DNA of 64,000 nt from Rachicladosporium sp. CCFEE 5018. Taxonomy: Eukaryota; Ascomycota; Dothideomycetes; Cladosporiales; Cladosporiaceae. The notes below the pieces were generated by a model. It was not told the DNA's origin, did no database searches, and worked only from the letters and a program-made list of their open reading frames with translations. Made by a program: the position numbers and the translations under genes. The stretch is taken from the NCBI GenBank assembly GCA_002077045.2, contig KZ111148.1, positions 1,126,220 to 1,190,219 of the forward strand. Direction: 5' to 3'. Positions 53,536 to 64,000 of the stretch are shown in pieces (within the stretch, counting starts at the first letter, position 1; each line of letters begins with the position of its first letter).

Positions 53536-55317
53536 TCAATCTAGAGGAATGATCAATGACCTAGCTCTCAGCACGCAATCAGGCGCCGAAGCACCTATCG
53601 CCATCTCCATTGCAGGCTCATGTGCCCGGCTTGGAACGATGACTTCTGCTGACGTATTCTCCCCATGCTCTCTGCGATGCGTCCGCATGATCGGCCGGAC
53701 GTTGGTATGCAGCCTCGCGTGAACGAGACGATCAATACAAAGTATCGCATGCGCCTCGCACTCCATATATGATCCAGCTGCGGTCTCCCATTCGTGATGA
53801 AGGCCTTTGGATACGCGACTGACCTGCGCGGTCGCCGAGACTCCGTTGGGTGACCAGAGTTGCCATAGCCATGATGGACCACCCCGAGCGACTTCGCCGA
53901 ATAGCCAAGCTGTCACAAAGTGATTGTATGTGTAGGGATCGTTCCCATGGTCGGTACCGATGCAAGGTATGAAGGCATAGTCGAACAAGAGCTTGACCAT
54001 TTCTTCGTGCCGAAGCTGACGATATGCGTGTAGTGATTCCAGGTCAAGCGTGCGCATGTATTACAATCTTCTCCGGCAGATCCGCAGCTCTCTATCGTGA
54101 TGTGGAGCTTCTGCTGGAGACTGTGAGCTATCGCCCTGGCGTGCAGCAGCAGCCGCAGCTCCTGCCAATTGCTCCCGCGGCAGCGTCGACACAGCCCTGG
54201 CCATCGGAGCGGATTCGTTCAGGACACGTAGACCGGATACGAAGTGAGATCTTGCCTCATCGCCCATCGGGTCCTGGGCGGAGACCGCAGATCTATCGCT
54301 CTCCCGTTTCGCACCGACTGATTGACATTCCAGCATAACGGCAGCTAGGTAATGATATGGAAGGTCCTCAAGCCATGTCACACATGCGGATGCGTCCAAG
54401 CCTCACGGCAGGAAGTGTCTGATGAGGAAAGCCGAGTCGTCGGCAAAGGTCGCCAGGGCGACAGACGAGACCAACCCGCATATGTGCTGGACAATTAGGT
54501 CATAGGTAGACCGATCGAGCAGACGTGGTCAAGTCGTGATACGATGAGCAGAATAACATCCTCCGGGAGGGTGGGCATGATGGCGCCGAAAATGCACGTA
54601 TCGAAATCGGTTCAACTAGCCTTCTACTACTTTCACTGACTCGAAGAATAAGGCTCCCCAAGGAGAGGTGATAAAGATCGACGGCAAGCTCGAGATTCAA
54701 CCTCAGCTCCGATAGACGTCAAACAAGCTACGTCGTCTTGCGCGCATAGGTCCTCGACAGGGACTGTGCTACTTTTTTCGAAGGTGAAGTGATGTTGAGA
54801 GATTGCTTTGATGGCATGAGATCACTTACGGTAGTGGCTCATGACTTTGCAAGGCGGCGACGGGTAGTGGCAATGGTGGCAGCGCGACCCCCGTCCGACG
54901 CGCAATCCGGCCCGCGAAGATAGTAGTATCCGGTGAATGATGTGCGCTTGCGAATGAGACCACCAGGTGTGAGCGGAGAGGATCGTCAACTTTCCAGAGA
55001 CAGTCGCGCTGCAGAATCACCCCTGCATAGTCGCACAATAATGATCTCCAGTGGGAAATTGCACGGTACCAAAGTCCTACAGACCCGATCCCGGATGCAG
55101 GAAGGATAGATGAGCTTCTGCCGCGTTTCCCACCGCTTCTGGGGACCACTCCGCCGTCATTCTGCAATTGCCGTGCTGATGCAATAGTCTTGTAGACTTT
55201 GACCGGGTTCACCCTGTGTAAGTATAGGGCGACGAGATGATGAGACGGCGAATGGATTGGGCGGCGCCTATCGCAGACTCCCGCAGCGGCAGAACAAGCA
55301 TTCGAGCCCTGTTGCAA
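53536..55317 (-). pseudogene. Possible eroded multi-exon gene, unrecognised
   Basis: Three minus-strand frames lie in order: 55317-54826, 54399-54061 and 54057-53536. The last two share a frame and are separated by one TAA. Some segments look protein-like (HEEMVKLLFDYAFIPCIG; NPVKVYKTIASARQLQNDGG), and the overall pattern faintly resembles fungal transcription-factor middle regions, but I see no zinc cluster and no splice set that joins them in frame. Could be a decayed gene or chance open frames. Confidence 0.25.
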
Positions 55318-56011
55318 GATGATTGTGATTCGCCTGCAGAGAACGGGTTCCTGGCATTAGCGCTAGTATAGAGTTAGGGGCTGCATGTGGAGAGCGAGAC
55401 GCGATGTGATGCCACTTGGGAAACACGGTCAAGAGACATTCACGACGGCCAGAGCGATTGATCGAAGTGGATGTATTGGAATAGAAGCTGCCTCCATGGT
55501 GACATGACCGTATCGGTGACCATGCAGCCGAGACTTATAGCATGAGATAATCGAGATGAATGACATGCGGGAGCAGGGTGAAGCACTAGCTCTGCATCCA
55601 TGCCTCAGCACGGTCCATGATACCATGCCCTCCCTTGTCGCCCTTCGAGGATGCAGGCTCGCTCACCTCATCACTCTGCACCACTACCCTCAGTGCTTCA
55701 CTTCTGCGCGCCCGGTCGACGTTCATTCCTTCACCCAGTCATTCATTGTACCCATTTCAGTCGCTCATTACTTACTGTACACCACACTCCTTTACGATAA
55801 TCTCACCGAGCACGCGACGTAGCAGCAGGTCTCCGATCATCCCCGAAGCATTGAAGACTGGACTGTGTTGCTACGAAAAAACGGCCGACCAAAGCAAGCA
55901 ACACAGATTTGAGCGAAGACTCCCTACGACAAGCACGACAGCGAAGGTTATATGCAGTGGTAGTACTCACTCATCACACAACCGTGTCTCGCGTCCCGAG
56001 ACACCCGCACC
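55318..56011. other. Upstream region of the membrane-protein gene
   Basis: No supported gene. Presumed promoter and 5' UTR of the gene at 56012. Confidence 0.5.
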
Positions 56012-58147
56012 ATGAAACTGGGTTTGCTGGCCGACGCTGCTTCACAATGGAACAGAGTACAAGAACGCGGGATTGAGCATGTCGCTGGAGATGTGGCAAC
56101 GTCTGTTCACAACATGGTCACGCGCACAATCATCGCAAGGGAGACAAGTAGCTGCAATCCGAAAGACACTGCTTCGGGATGTCAGACGCCAGCCAGTCTG
56201 GCCAACACCCAGACCATTGCTATTGCCCTTGGCGCTGGGTACGTGTGCGCGATTCGCGATACGTTTGACGCACACTAACATCAGTGTAGTATTCCCCTCT
56301 TGTGCGCACTCGCTGTCATGGTCTGGCTGCACCAACGGCATGTGAAGAAGCAAAAGATCGAAGACGCTAATGACCCACACAAGTCGCTTGACTTTGGCAT
56401 GATGGACGCTCAGCCAGCTCAATCGAAGTGGGCCAAGCAACGGAAAGGTGTGCCGGAGATGACGGTTACAGACACCAGCAACGGTGCTGTGAGGCCAGAC
56501 ATGAAGAACCGCCAGCTTTCGATGGACATGAGTCTGGGAAACCCATACCTTCTACCCGCCGAAGTCAGCAACTCACGAGGCTCCATCCACAGCATGTCTC
56601 GCTCCTTCCACGACGACAACGACCCATACCGCCCAGTTGCGATGCTGAAGAGCGAGATCGGACCGAATGGAGCGTTCCCAGGCTTTGCACGGCAGCACAA
56701 TGACAAGTCTTCGACTTACTCGTCTGCTGCTACGAGTGTGCAATCTGGTAATGAGCAGTCTGGCCTGATCAAGAATGCGCAAAGGATGTCTCAGTCATAC
56801 CCGACACGCGGACAATCCCAATCACCACACGATTCGCTGAGCTCTGGTGAGCAACCGCCACGCCAGATGCACAGCCAGGCAAAGAGTGGTCCGCCCAGTA
56901 GGAAACCCAGTCAAGGTTCTGACGCGCCATTACCCAGCATTGAGGAACCAGGCCGGGCATTAGAAACATTTACACCACCTCCGCCACCGCCTCCGCCCAC
57001 GGAGAAGCCGTCTGCAGCACGACCTCCGCGAACGTCCTCAAATGCTGCGTCCGCTCGATCCGCGTCATTACCGCCTCGCAAAGACTCTGCTCCTACTCGC
57101 AAGCCCGTCACGTCTCCAATCGCGACCAGCGAGGCCTTCAAGCAAACTGCTCCCACGCTCCCACAGATCAGCATACCGACATCAGAGTACGACATTGACC
57201 CATCCTTTATTCACGTCAATCCGCCAGCAGCGGAGGTTCCAGCCGCTGTGCCTCGTCTTGCACGACCGCAGATGCCACAGAACCGCCTTTCAGTCATGGG
57301 CACCAGGCCGCTACCTTCTGATCTCCCCGAGGACAACCCGGAGATCCGCGCGAATAGGATTCGCTCGTTCTACAAAGAGTACTTCGATGACAAGAAAGGC
57401 GCTCCAGCTGCTCAGTACCAGGAGGACGTTGACCCGGCATACCTCGACGGCGCAATTTACGATCCCAGCACTGGAGGCTTCATCAGCACGCAGCGACCTT
57501 TCGCTCAGCCAGTCGGAAGGAGAGCCATGACGCCACCACCGCGCGGGGCTCGCACGCCCATCGGATCTGACTCCTACAGCCCGCATCGCCGCCACCAGTC
57601 GACTCAGTCTGCTCGTCCAGGACCCCGTGGCCGTGCACAGTCGATGCCGAAGAAGCGACTGGCGCCTCCTCAGCCGCTGAAGTCGCTACCAACTCCCCAT
57701 CTGCTCAAAGACGATACGGCAATTTTCAATGCTGATGACTTCGCGCCTCCCACCACATACAGGGACAGACAAGCCGGTCGAACTCCCGACAGCCCACGTG
57801 GTGTCTCCCGTCCTTACAGCCCTGTAGTCGCTGCTCACAACCCGCTTGCAAGCGCATTCGACGAGCTAAGTCCTATGCCATCTCCGCACCTGCTTCGCAA
57901 CTCGAGCACTTTCACCGCACTTGACTTCGCAGCGCCGCCGCGTTTCCGAGGACAAGATGGTGCAAGTGATGCTGGATCCATTCGCTCCAACAAATCGAGC
58001 CTCTCCGCTGCTCAGCAGAGCGCTATCCGTTCGGGTGCTTACCGCGTCTCTCGTCTGCCGACCGACATGGTCGCGTCTAAGAACGATCTCGCTACACAAC
58101 TCAAGCCCAGCTGGGACATGAGACGTGGCGACAACATCATGGGCTAG
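56012..58147 (+). CDS. Single-pass membrane protein with long disordered cytoplasmic tail
   Basis: Exon 1 (56012-56238) and exon 2 (56290-58147) over a 51-nt intron give 694 residues. The intron splits the membrane segment: IAIALGA|GIPLLCALAVMVWLHQRH (about residues 70-92) is complete only after splicing. A short N-terminal part with cysteines precedes it; after it come basic residues (HVKKQK), the motifs SLDFGM, MSMD-like (LSMDMSLGNPYLLPAE) and a very long Pro/Ser-rich tail with PPPPPPP. I recall similar uncharacterised Pezizomycotina proteins sharing the DFGM and PYLLP motifs, but no function. The basic side suggests the tail is cytosolic. Confidence 0.82.
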
Positions 58148-58581
58148 ACATGCGCCAGCCTCGGTACAGCACTGCTTTCAGCTTCACGAACTTACAAACG
58201 ACAAGGACCGACTACTACATCGTCTTCTGGCCACCTCCAACTTCTGGTGGCAATTCGCGTTCACGCAGCTCGACACTGCACATACTGGTCGTGTGCACTG
58301 TACAGGCTGCCATGACATCTTTCTCTGCATAGCCTCTCCATGAATGCAGGCGAGCTCGTTTCTCGCATTGCAATACTCAAGAGGATGGGTCTTTGGCGCT
58401 GTAATACATAGATAGGTTGCTAATGTTTTCGTGTATCATAGGCCGGCGCGCCTCTTAGCTGTCGTTCGTCATTTGGCGAGAGGTAAAGCTCTGGTATGGG
58501 TGTACATATTCGGCAGCAGCATAAAGCATTTGGTGACATGAACAGAATTATCTCACTTTGAGTTTTCACGCAATAGAAGGC
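58148..58581. other. Convergent 3' region
   Basis: 3' flanks of the membrane-protein gene and POF1-like gene. No gene seen. Confidence 0.5.
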
Positions 58582-59550
58582 TCACCCCATCTTCGATCCT
58601 CTAGCATCCTCATCGTACAGTCCAGCACTCTCCACCCACCTCGCCACTCCCTCCGTACACAGTCCCTTCACAACTTCCCACTCCCCTGCTTTCGCAGCTT
58701 TGCGGATCTTCGTACTACTAACCTCCGCCCGCTCGTTCGCCTGAACGACCTCTACCTGCTTCGCCCACTCCCGCTTGCCGCCCTCCGCCTCCAATTCACC
58801 GTCACCTAATCGAGCGAGCCAAGCCCGCTGATCAGCCACGGAGCCGAACTGCGGAACTGGTCGCAGAGTCACGCGCAGAGAGTGGCCCGCTGTGAAGTAG
58901 GGTTGCAGAGCTGAGAGGGGAGGGGAGAAGGAGGGGTAGTATTTTGGGGCGAAGAAGCGGGTGGCTGTGTCGAAGCCTATTAGGTGGATGTGTTTCGCCG
59001 TCTCGCCGTCGGGTCGTCGAGGGTAGTAAGCGTTTGGGCTGGAGGAGTCGGCATCTATGGCGGCGGATTTGTCGGTGTAGTACGGGGCTGTGGTGACGCC
59101 TATGTCGATCGAGGGAATCGAGGAGTCGGTCGAAGTAGTTGAGGAGAGGAGATTGGAGAGAATGTCCGAGGCGAAGATGGTCATCAACGTCAGTCTCTGA
59201 TCAAATGATGCTGCTGAAGGGGCTTTGTCGGCGTTTTGAGTGCTAAAGAGGAGGAGGAGTCGGTGAGGTGTTGGAAACTTTGAGCTGTTCGAAGACCGTA
59301 AAGCGCACTCGACGAGGGTTTTGTGGGCTATGCTTGGAGGATTGAAAGAGGAGTCGAGGATAAAGAGGGTCCTGGGCGAGTCTGAAGGGGTGACTGGGGC
59401 TGGTGGTTGGGGATTGGTCGGATCTAGAGGGTTGATCGTTTGAAGGACGCGGAACTTGGATGAGGACGATTGGAATTTCTGGAGTGCCTTGTCTAGATTG
59501 GTCGCCAAAGCCTTATGGGTTCGTTGAAATGCCATGTCGTCGTCTGACAT
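58582..59550 (-). CDS. pof1: Nicotinamide-nucleotide adenylyltransferase-like (POF1 family)
   Basis: A single-exon 322-residue nucleotidyltransferase. The ATP-binding motif is SSFNPPSIAHKTL (equivalent to GxFxPxHxxH, starting at about residue 68) and the second motif is SSTKIRKAAKAGEW near the end; HLIGFDTATRFFAPKYY lies between. This matches the fungal Pof1 group, which adenylates nicotinamide mononucleotide to NAD. A Ser-rich loop (SSTTSTDSS) is a fungal insertion. It is divergent from the complex I 21.3 kDa subunit gene. The start MSDDDMAF is preceded by no nearer alternative that keeps the motif. Confidence 0.9.
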   Translation of the reverse strand: MSDDDMAFQRTHKALATNLDKALQKFQSSSSKFRVLQTINPLDPTNPQPPAPVTPSDSPRTLFILDSSFNPPSIAHKTLVECALRSSNSSKFPTPHRLLLLFSTQNADKAPSAASFDQRLTLMTIFASDILSNLLSSTTSTDSSIPSIDIGVTTAPYYTDKSAAIDADSSSPNAYYPRRPDGETAKHIHLIGFDTATRFFAPKYYPSFSPPLSALQPYFTAGHSLRVTLRPVPQFGSVADQRAWLARLGDGELEAEGGKREWAKQVEVVQANERAEVSSTKIRKAAKAGEWEVVKGLCTEGVARWVESAGLYDEDARGSKMG

Positions 59551-59879
59551 TGTGTCTTCGACCAGAATGTCTGAGTGTGGTCGAGATGGGATGTGCCACT
59601 TTGCCTCCTACGCAGCTACACAATTTGCAGAGACTCGGATGGATCATACCTAAACTAGTCACCGAATGCTTGTAACGGGGCTTGCTCAGTCCTTGCCGTC
59701 GCTATTGAAGCCGTGTCCGGTTCAACTATTGCCGTCCTTCATGTCGCTGCACATGTCATCATGCTCGGTACAAAGTCTACGCGCAGCTCAATCCCTCGCT
59801 GTCTCACACCACATCCTCGAGCTACGGGCCTCGAGAGATCACTGAGAGTTGTGCTTGCGTCGCTCCATCACCACGAATC
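59551..59879. promoter_or_regulatory. Divergent region POF1-like/complex I subunit
   Basis: 329 bp between two start codons facing away. Presumed shared promoter region. No site assigned. Confidence 0.5.
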
Positions 59880-60575
59880 ATGGCATCTGCTGGGAAGGCT
59901 GTCAAATCAGCCGCTTCGGCTGCAGGTCGCGATGCACAGTGGAAGGTTCGTAACACCCAGCAGCGAGCTCTCTTCAGTGCTAGCATTGACAACCGATACA
60001 GAAGTACACAGTCCAGCCCACAGGGATATACGCGCGTATCAACAACTTCTTCGCCATCGACTCGAAGCGCTCGACTGGTATACCCATGAACCCACAATTC
60101 CGCAACCCAACACCCGGCGGCAACGACCCAGCACTCTACGATGACAAGGTCACGGTCCCAGCAGGGGATATCGCGGAGAACCCATACTGGAAGCGCGATG
60201 TGCGACGTCAGTACCCTCAGCTGTCGGTGGTTAGGCAGCCGGACGTAGTCGCACTCTTGTCAGTGGGCTCAGCAGCTGCACCGAAGGAGGATGTTCTTCA
60301 GATTGGAGATGCAGGGAGCCAGCAGCTTGTGGCACTGAAGGAGGAGGGTGAGAAGGGCTTGAGTGCATTCTTTGAGAAGGAGAAGGGTATGGCGAAGGGA
60401 GTGTTAGGTGCGGACGGGCTGCCGCCAAAGCCAGCCTCCCGCCATCTGCAAGGGAAGCGGTACACATTGCCAGGGCCAGCGGACCAGGCATACTCGGATT
60501 CGTACGTCGCCTCCTTCCCAGGACTCGTGTCCGCGCTAACAACATTGCAGATACCCGTGCAGGGTCTTCGTATAG
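59880..60575 (+). CDS. NADH:ubiquinone oxidoreductase 21.3 kDa subunit
   Basis: Exons 59880-59945, 60002-60501 and 60551-60575 give 196 residues. The first exon ends QWK and is joined to KYTVQPTGIYARINNFFAID; the middle exon has NPTPGGNDPALYDDKVTVPAGDIAENPYWKRD and LSVVRQPDVVALLSVGSA; the tiny last exon ends YPCRVFV. All fit the fungal 21.3 kDa accessory subunit of mitochondrial complex I (Neurospora nuo-21.3 type). The final exon has only 25 coding nt including the stop, so an unspliced reading would give a wrong C-terminus. The N-terminus is short and Ala/Lys-rich. Confidence 0.94.
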
Positions 60576-60848
60576 GGCATAGTCAATACCCAAGTGTACA
60601 TATTGATCTAACTTGTAGAGACCTTTTGTTTACTACCTAGTATCGAGTGTGGACGCGGTTCGAATGAGCTGGCAGGCCTCATGTATAGCCTGCCTGCGAT
60701 GGGCATCGCGAAGTAAGTATAGCCGGGGAAGGAAAGCACGACTTCTCGAATGAGCAATACTCAACTTCATCTCAAGTCAGCACCCTCACCTTTACCGCCA
60801 TATATCTAAAAAATTACAACCTTCGACAGAGTATGCCTCCTCGCAGTC
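60576..60848. other. Intergenic spacer
   Basis: Tandem spacer before the RING gene. No feature assigned. Confidence 0.45.
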
Positions 60849-63103
60849 ATGGGTGACACGGCTGTAGTGCACGATCTGGATGTCCTCGAGATCGTGTTCA
60901 GCTGTGGTATCTGTCAAGCCACTGTATCTGAAGTCTATGCAAGTCGAGAGAGCAACAAGGGCTTTCACAGCAATTCTGGCGACGACGATGGCGTCGTCAC
61001 TCGGATGTGGATTGCTGACTGCACGCATCTTTTCTGCGGGAAGCATCTGCTAGGAGGCGGTATGAGATGATGAGCCCCGCGAAGAGCTGCCCGAGACTGA
61101 CGCGCAACATAGCGGCACCGTTCCATCGGCAAGATGCCCAACCTGAGGCTCCCTGTCCACAGTGCATCCTCGATGTCCACGACGACAGCCCTCGACAACT
61201 GTATGGTATTAGAGGGTTCCAGGCTGGCGAGCATGACCCAATGATACCTAGCAACTGGTTCAAATGCCCGCCTGTTGAGATTGAAGCGTCATCGACTGGG
61301 ATGGAAGCAGTGAGAGTAGGTCTGAGATCGATTCATTGCGTGGACAATTGCTGATCGCCAATCAGTTCCAATATGTAGCACTTGCGCGCTTCGCGCAGAA
61401 AATACATGCTCGGTGTCAAGTTGCCGAGCACTTGAATGCGGTGACTGAGGCGGCACATGCTGGCGAGCTGGAACAAAGGAAGCACGCTGAGGCGGAAATG
61501 CAGCGCATGCAGCGTGAAGCCGCCCTGACCAGGTCAGCTCACGAGAAGGACTTGGCGCAACTGCGGAAGTGGCAGAAAAGGGAAGCAGTGATCAATCACT
61601 ACCTTGGCATTGTTCCTCAGATGGCAGAGTGAGTGGGATTCCTCCTATCTCGACCTGCACAAAGCTGACTACGTCAGGGACCTAGCGCAGATGCGAGCGC
61701 AGCTCGCCGACCTTGGCTATCTTGTTCCCGCACGTGACTATCAGTATCGACACGACGCCCATCAACAAAGCAAGGATGCAGCACAATTGGCTGTGCAGCA
61801 AGATGTCGCAGAGGGCGGGCGGTTTCCGTCAAGTTCTACCACCGCAGGTATGTTGCCTTTGGATGCACTGTCGGATAAGTCATTGACATGGGTTCTAGTG
61901 GGTGACCCACCGCCCAACATCCACACAAAGCGTCAGCACCCCATGGAACAGGGTCTCACCCAGCCCAAAGATGCCCGACCTCTCAATGGCCCTGGCAAAC
62001 AGCGTACGAGCAGCCGCGATCTTATGCCACCTCCATTCTCGAAGCCAACTCGCAGGTTGGTAGCTCGAGATGAGAGCGGAGCTCCCGCTTCGAGTCAGCC
62101 CGAGCCTGTGCAGATGCGGTACAGTATTCCGCATATCATACACGAAAGGCCTACCTACGAAGTGGCACCTGCTGCCTTCCACGCCTCTGCTACGCAGAGG
62201 TCCTCTAGACACGTGTCCGGGCACGCAGCATGCACTACACAGACGCTGATCGGCGAGACACGATACGATGAGCCGATGCAGATCACCTCGGCGGCACAAC
62301 CGAGTCAGCCATGGGACGTTCGTGACAGTAGAGCACACCGGTATCTAGATTCCACCGCTAGCGAACGTTTCAACGCCGGCCGATCTTCGCGAATACGCCA
62401 CTATGATGCAGTATATGGGAGTGCAGCAGCACAGCAAGCGACGCAGGCCCGTGAGCCCACGCACGTGTTCTCAGGAGAAGTGCAATATGCCGGACCACCA
62501 ATGACTTCGCCGGATTCATACGCTCCACCGCAGCGACCTGATCAACCGCCTCAGTCGTCTGTGATCAGTCCGTTCTTTCATCGTGGAGGCGTGCCATCCT
62601 CTGACACTGCCATGGACGTACGCGCGTCGTCGCGACAGAGCTTCGTCGGTTCGCGTCAGCCAATGTATCAAAGCCGTCCCCAGCTAATATCACATCGGCG
62701 AGATGGACAGCAAGCCAATCCTACCAGCTATGCTCGACCGCCAGATAGTATAAGTCAATCGGGCAATATTCGGTCGACGAGGGAACTGCAGTCAGACTAT
62801 CATCGCGACCAACGGAACAACAGCGAATTGTGGCGACCTCCGGAATCTAATTTCGGTGATACGCGAGCTGCGAGCCACCGCTCCAATGTCGCTGGTACGC
62901 ACCATGGAACAGCAGCGTCGCGCAGCAGGATCACATTGCCACCTTCGTCATCCCAGATCAGCGATGTAGGGCTGTCGCAGATCCGCGGCGTGCGCAGCAC
63001 ATTCGCCCAACCGTCACGTTATGAGCACGCTCAGCCCCGCGCAAGCTTTCAGTCATCGCGTGGCTTGTTCACTGCGAACGGGAGGAGGAGCGTCCGGCGG
63101 TAG
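60849..63103 (+). CDS. RING-type zinc finger protein with coiled coil and disordered tail
   Basis: Exons 60849-61059, 61113-61315, 61366-61628 and 61678-63103 give 700 residues; an optional in-frame 51-nt intron near 61846-61896 would give 683. The RING-like set is CGICQ, then DCTHLFCGKH and, across the first intron, CPQC. It is followed by LYGIRGFQAGEHDP, a region that looks conserved, and a coiled coil (about 138-235, NAVTEAAHAGELEQRKHAEAE region). The last ~450 residues are Ser/Arg/Gln-rich. RING, coiled coil and Ser-rich tail recalls Zip3/HEI10-type meiotic proteins, but that is only an architectural similarity. Likely a ubiquitin or SUMO ligase component in the nucleus. Confidence 0.8.
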
Positions 63104-63507
63104 TCGAGATGCAAGCGCGTGCTGTGAGCAACCAATTCGGGGGCGGAGAATCGAGCAGTCATGACCTTGCTTGATCAACGTGGCTGCAATAACAGCTCAA
63201 TGGCTTGCTTGGTCACATGCTTACCACTGGACATTGATATGCACTACGAGTAGCTGAACACATTAGTCGCGCTGCAGCAATGCGTGGTCGGTCTTGGCTT
63301 CGTGTAGAACATAGAGACCCACTTGCTGACATCATTGTACCGTTTACAGAGTTCACCTCCAGTTCGTGCAATGTAAATTAGAGAGTACGCGGGTTCAGCG
63401 ATCGCGTACACTTTAGCATTGTATTCACGCTACTTGACGTACTCACTTAGCAGAGAGGACTGACATCTTGCACACCATTCCAATCAGTTCCTAAGTCAAC
63501 AGTCACC
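63104..63507. other. Intergenic
   Basis: 3' flank of the RING gene and presumed promoter of the dehydrogenase. No gene seen. Confidence 0.5.
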
Positions 63508-64000
63508 ATGTCTCGCCCTACAGCTAGTCGTTCCCAGTCTACGAATTGGGCTGGTGGAGCAGGATCTCGCATACTCGAAGGCAAGCTCGCAGTGATCACG
63601 GGAGCCTCTCGCGGAATCGGCGCAGCGACATGCGAGAATCTGGCAGCCAAAGGTGCTTCACTGGTCATGAACTATACAAGCGACTCCTCGGCCGAGAAGA
63701 CTGCAGCATTGGCGAGGAAACTCGAAGAGGCCCATGGCATTCGATGCCTACCTGTTCAGGCAGATATGGGCACGGAGAAAGGCCCTGCTCACTTGATCGA
63801 GATCGCCTCGAACAATTTCTCGCATCCAAAGACGAAGAAGTTCCAAATCGATATACTTATCAATAACGCTGGAGTCGCAAGCAATCGACTCGTCGAAGAA
63901 TGCGATGCTGAGGACTTCGCGCAGCTGTATAATGTCAATGTAAGGGGGCCGCTATTGCTGATGAAGGCTGCGATTCCGTACTTCCCTCATGATCGGAGTG
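63508..64000 (+). CDS. Short-chain dehydrogenase/reductase, 5' part
   Basis: The first 164 codons of a Rossmann-fold SDR, cut by the window edge. Seen: VITGASRGIGAATCENLAAKG (TGxxxGIG cofactor loop), the ADMGT position and IDILINNAGVASNRLVEE (NNAG). The catalytic YxxxK lies beyond the end. In a fungus, SDRs of this sort include 3-oxoacyl-ACP reductase-like and polyhydroxynaphthalene reductase-like enzymes; the Asn-Tyr-Thr-Ser after the second strand (VMNYTSDSS) suggests NADPH preference. Substrate cannot be stated. Confidence 0.88.
   Translation, partial: MSRPTASRSQSTNWAGGAGSRILEGKLAVITGASRGIGAATCENLAAKGASLVMNYTSDSSAEKTAALARKLEEAHGIRCLPVQADMGTEKGPAHLIEIASNNFSHPKTKKFQIDILINNAGVASNRLVEECDAEDFAQLYNVNVRGPLLLMKAAIPYFPHDRS

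Overview
This 64 kb window is nuclear DNA of a filamentous ascomycete (Pezizomycotina; the gene set and style suggest Dothideomycetes, which is an inference). Evidence: about 25 recognisable eukaryotic housekeeping genes on both strands; GT-AG introns, nearly all 46-75 nt long, that restore conserved protein motifs when removed; and fungus-specific families (Aurora kinase, GT69 mannosyltransferase, fungal multifunctional beta-oxidation enzyme, VTC-type SPX protein, MIC12, AIM19). I rebuilt exons by eye; where I give amino-acid lengths, the exon sums are divisible by three. I saw no tRNA, rRNA, CRISPR array or intact transposon.

Layout. 0.5-2.3 kb: cytoplasmic LysM protein. 3-4 kb: uncertain proline-rich gene. 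4.2-10.5 kb: tandem array of three divergent protein kinase paralogs, all on the minus strand, two of them with altered catalytic motifs. 11-16.7 kb: head-to-head pair of SWD1 (COMPASS) and RPB1 (RNA polymerase II largest subunit); RPB1 is cut by a 100-N assembly gap inside its trigger-loop region. 17.4-25.5 kb: Aurora kinase, gamma-glutamyl kinase, GT69 glycosyltransferase, a serine beta-lactamase-like hydrolase and TIP41. 26-28.6 kb: a Cys-tailed unknown gene and a gene-poor stretch. 28.6-34.7 kb: peroxisomal FOX2-type enzyme, glycerate-kinase-like ATPase (with a 24-nt exon) and cystathionine beta-lyase. 35-44 kb: membrane-anchored unknown, SFM1 methyltransferase, endosulfine, AIM19, VTC5-like SPX protein and an RS-rich zinc-knuckle protein. 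44.5-47.7 kb: R3H-SUZ protein whose 5' end is present twice around a second 100-N gap, an assembly artefact. 48.3-53.2 kb: two inverted astacin-type metalloprotease copies, one lacking its catalytic core, flanking a divergent mitochondrial pair (MIC12 and bL17m). 53.5-56 kb: apparently eroded sequence. 56-64 kb: single-pass membrane protein, POF1-type NMN adenylyltransferase divergent from a complex I subunit, a RING protein, and the start of a short-chain dehydrogenase that runs off the window.

Most genes are unrelated housekeeping functions and do not form a gene cluster. Several share short divergent intergenic regions with a functionally related neighbour (SWD1/RPB1, MIC12/bL17m, POF1/complex I 21.3 kDa). 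The parts that look lineage-specific are the kinase array and the astacin pair. The most consequential technical points are the two 100-N gaps: one truncates RPB1, the other falsely duplicates 373 bp.
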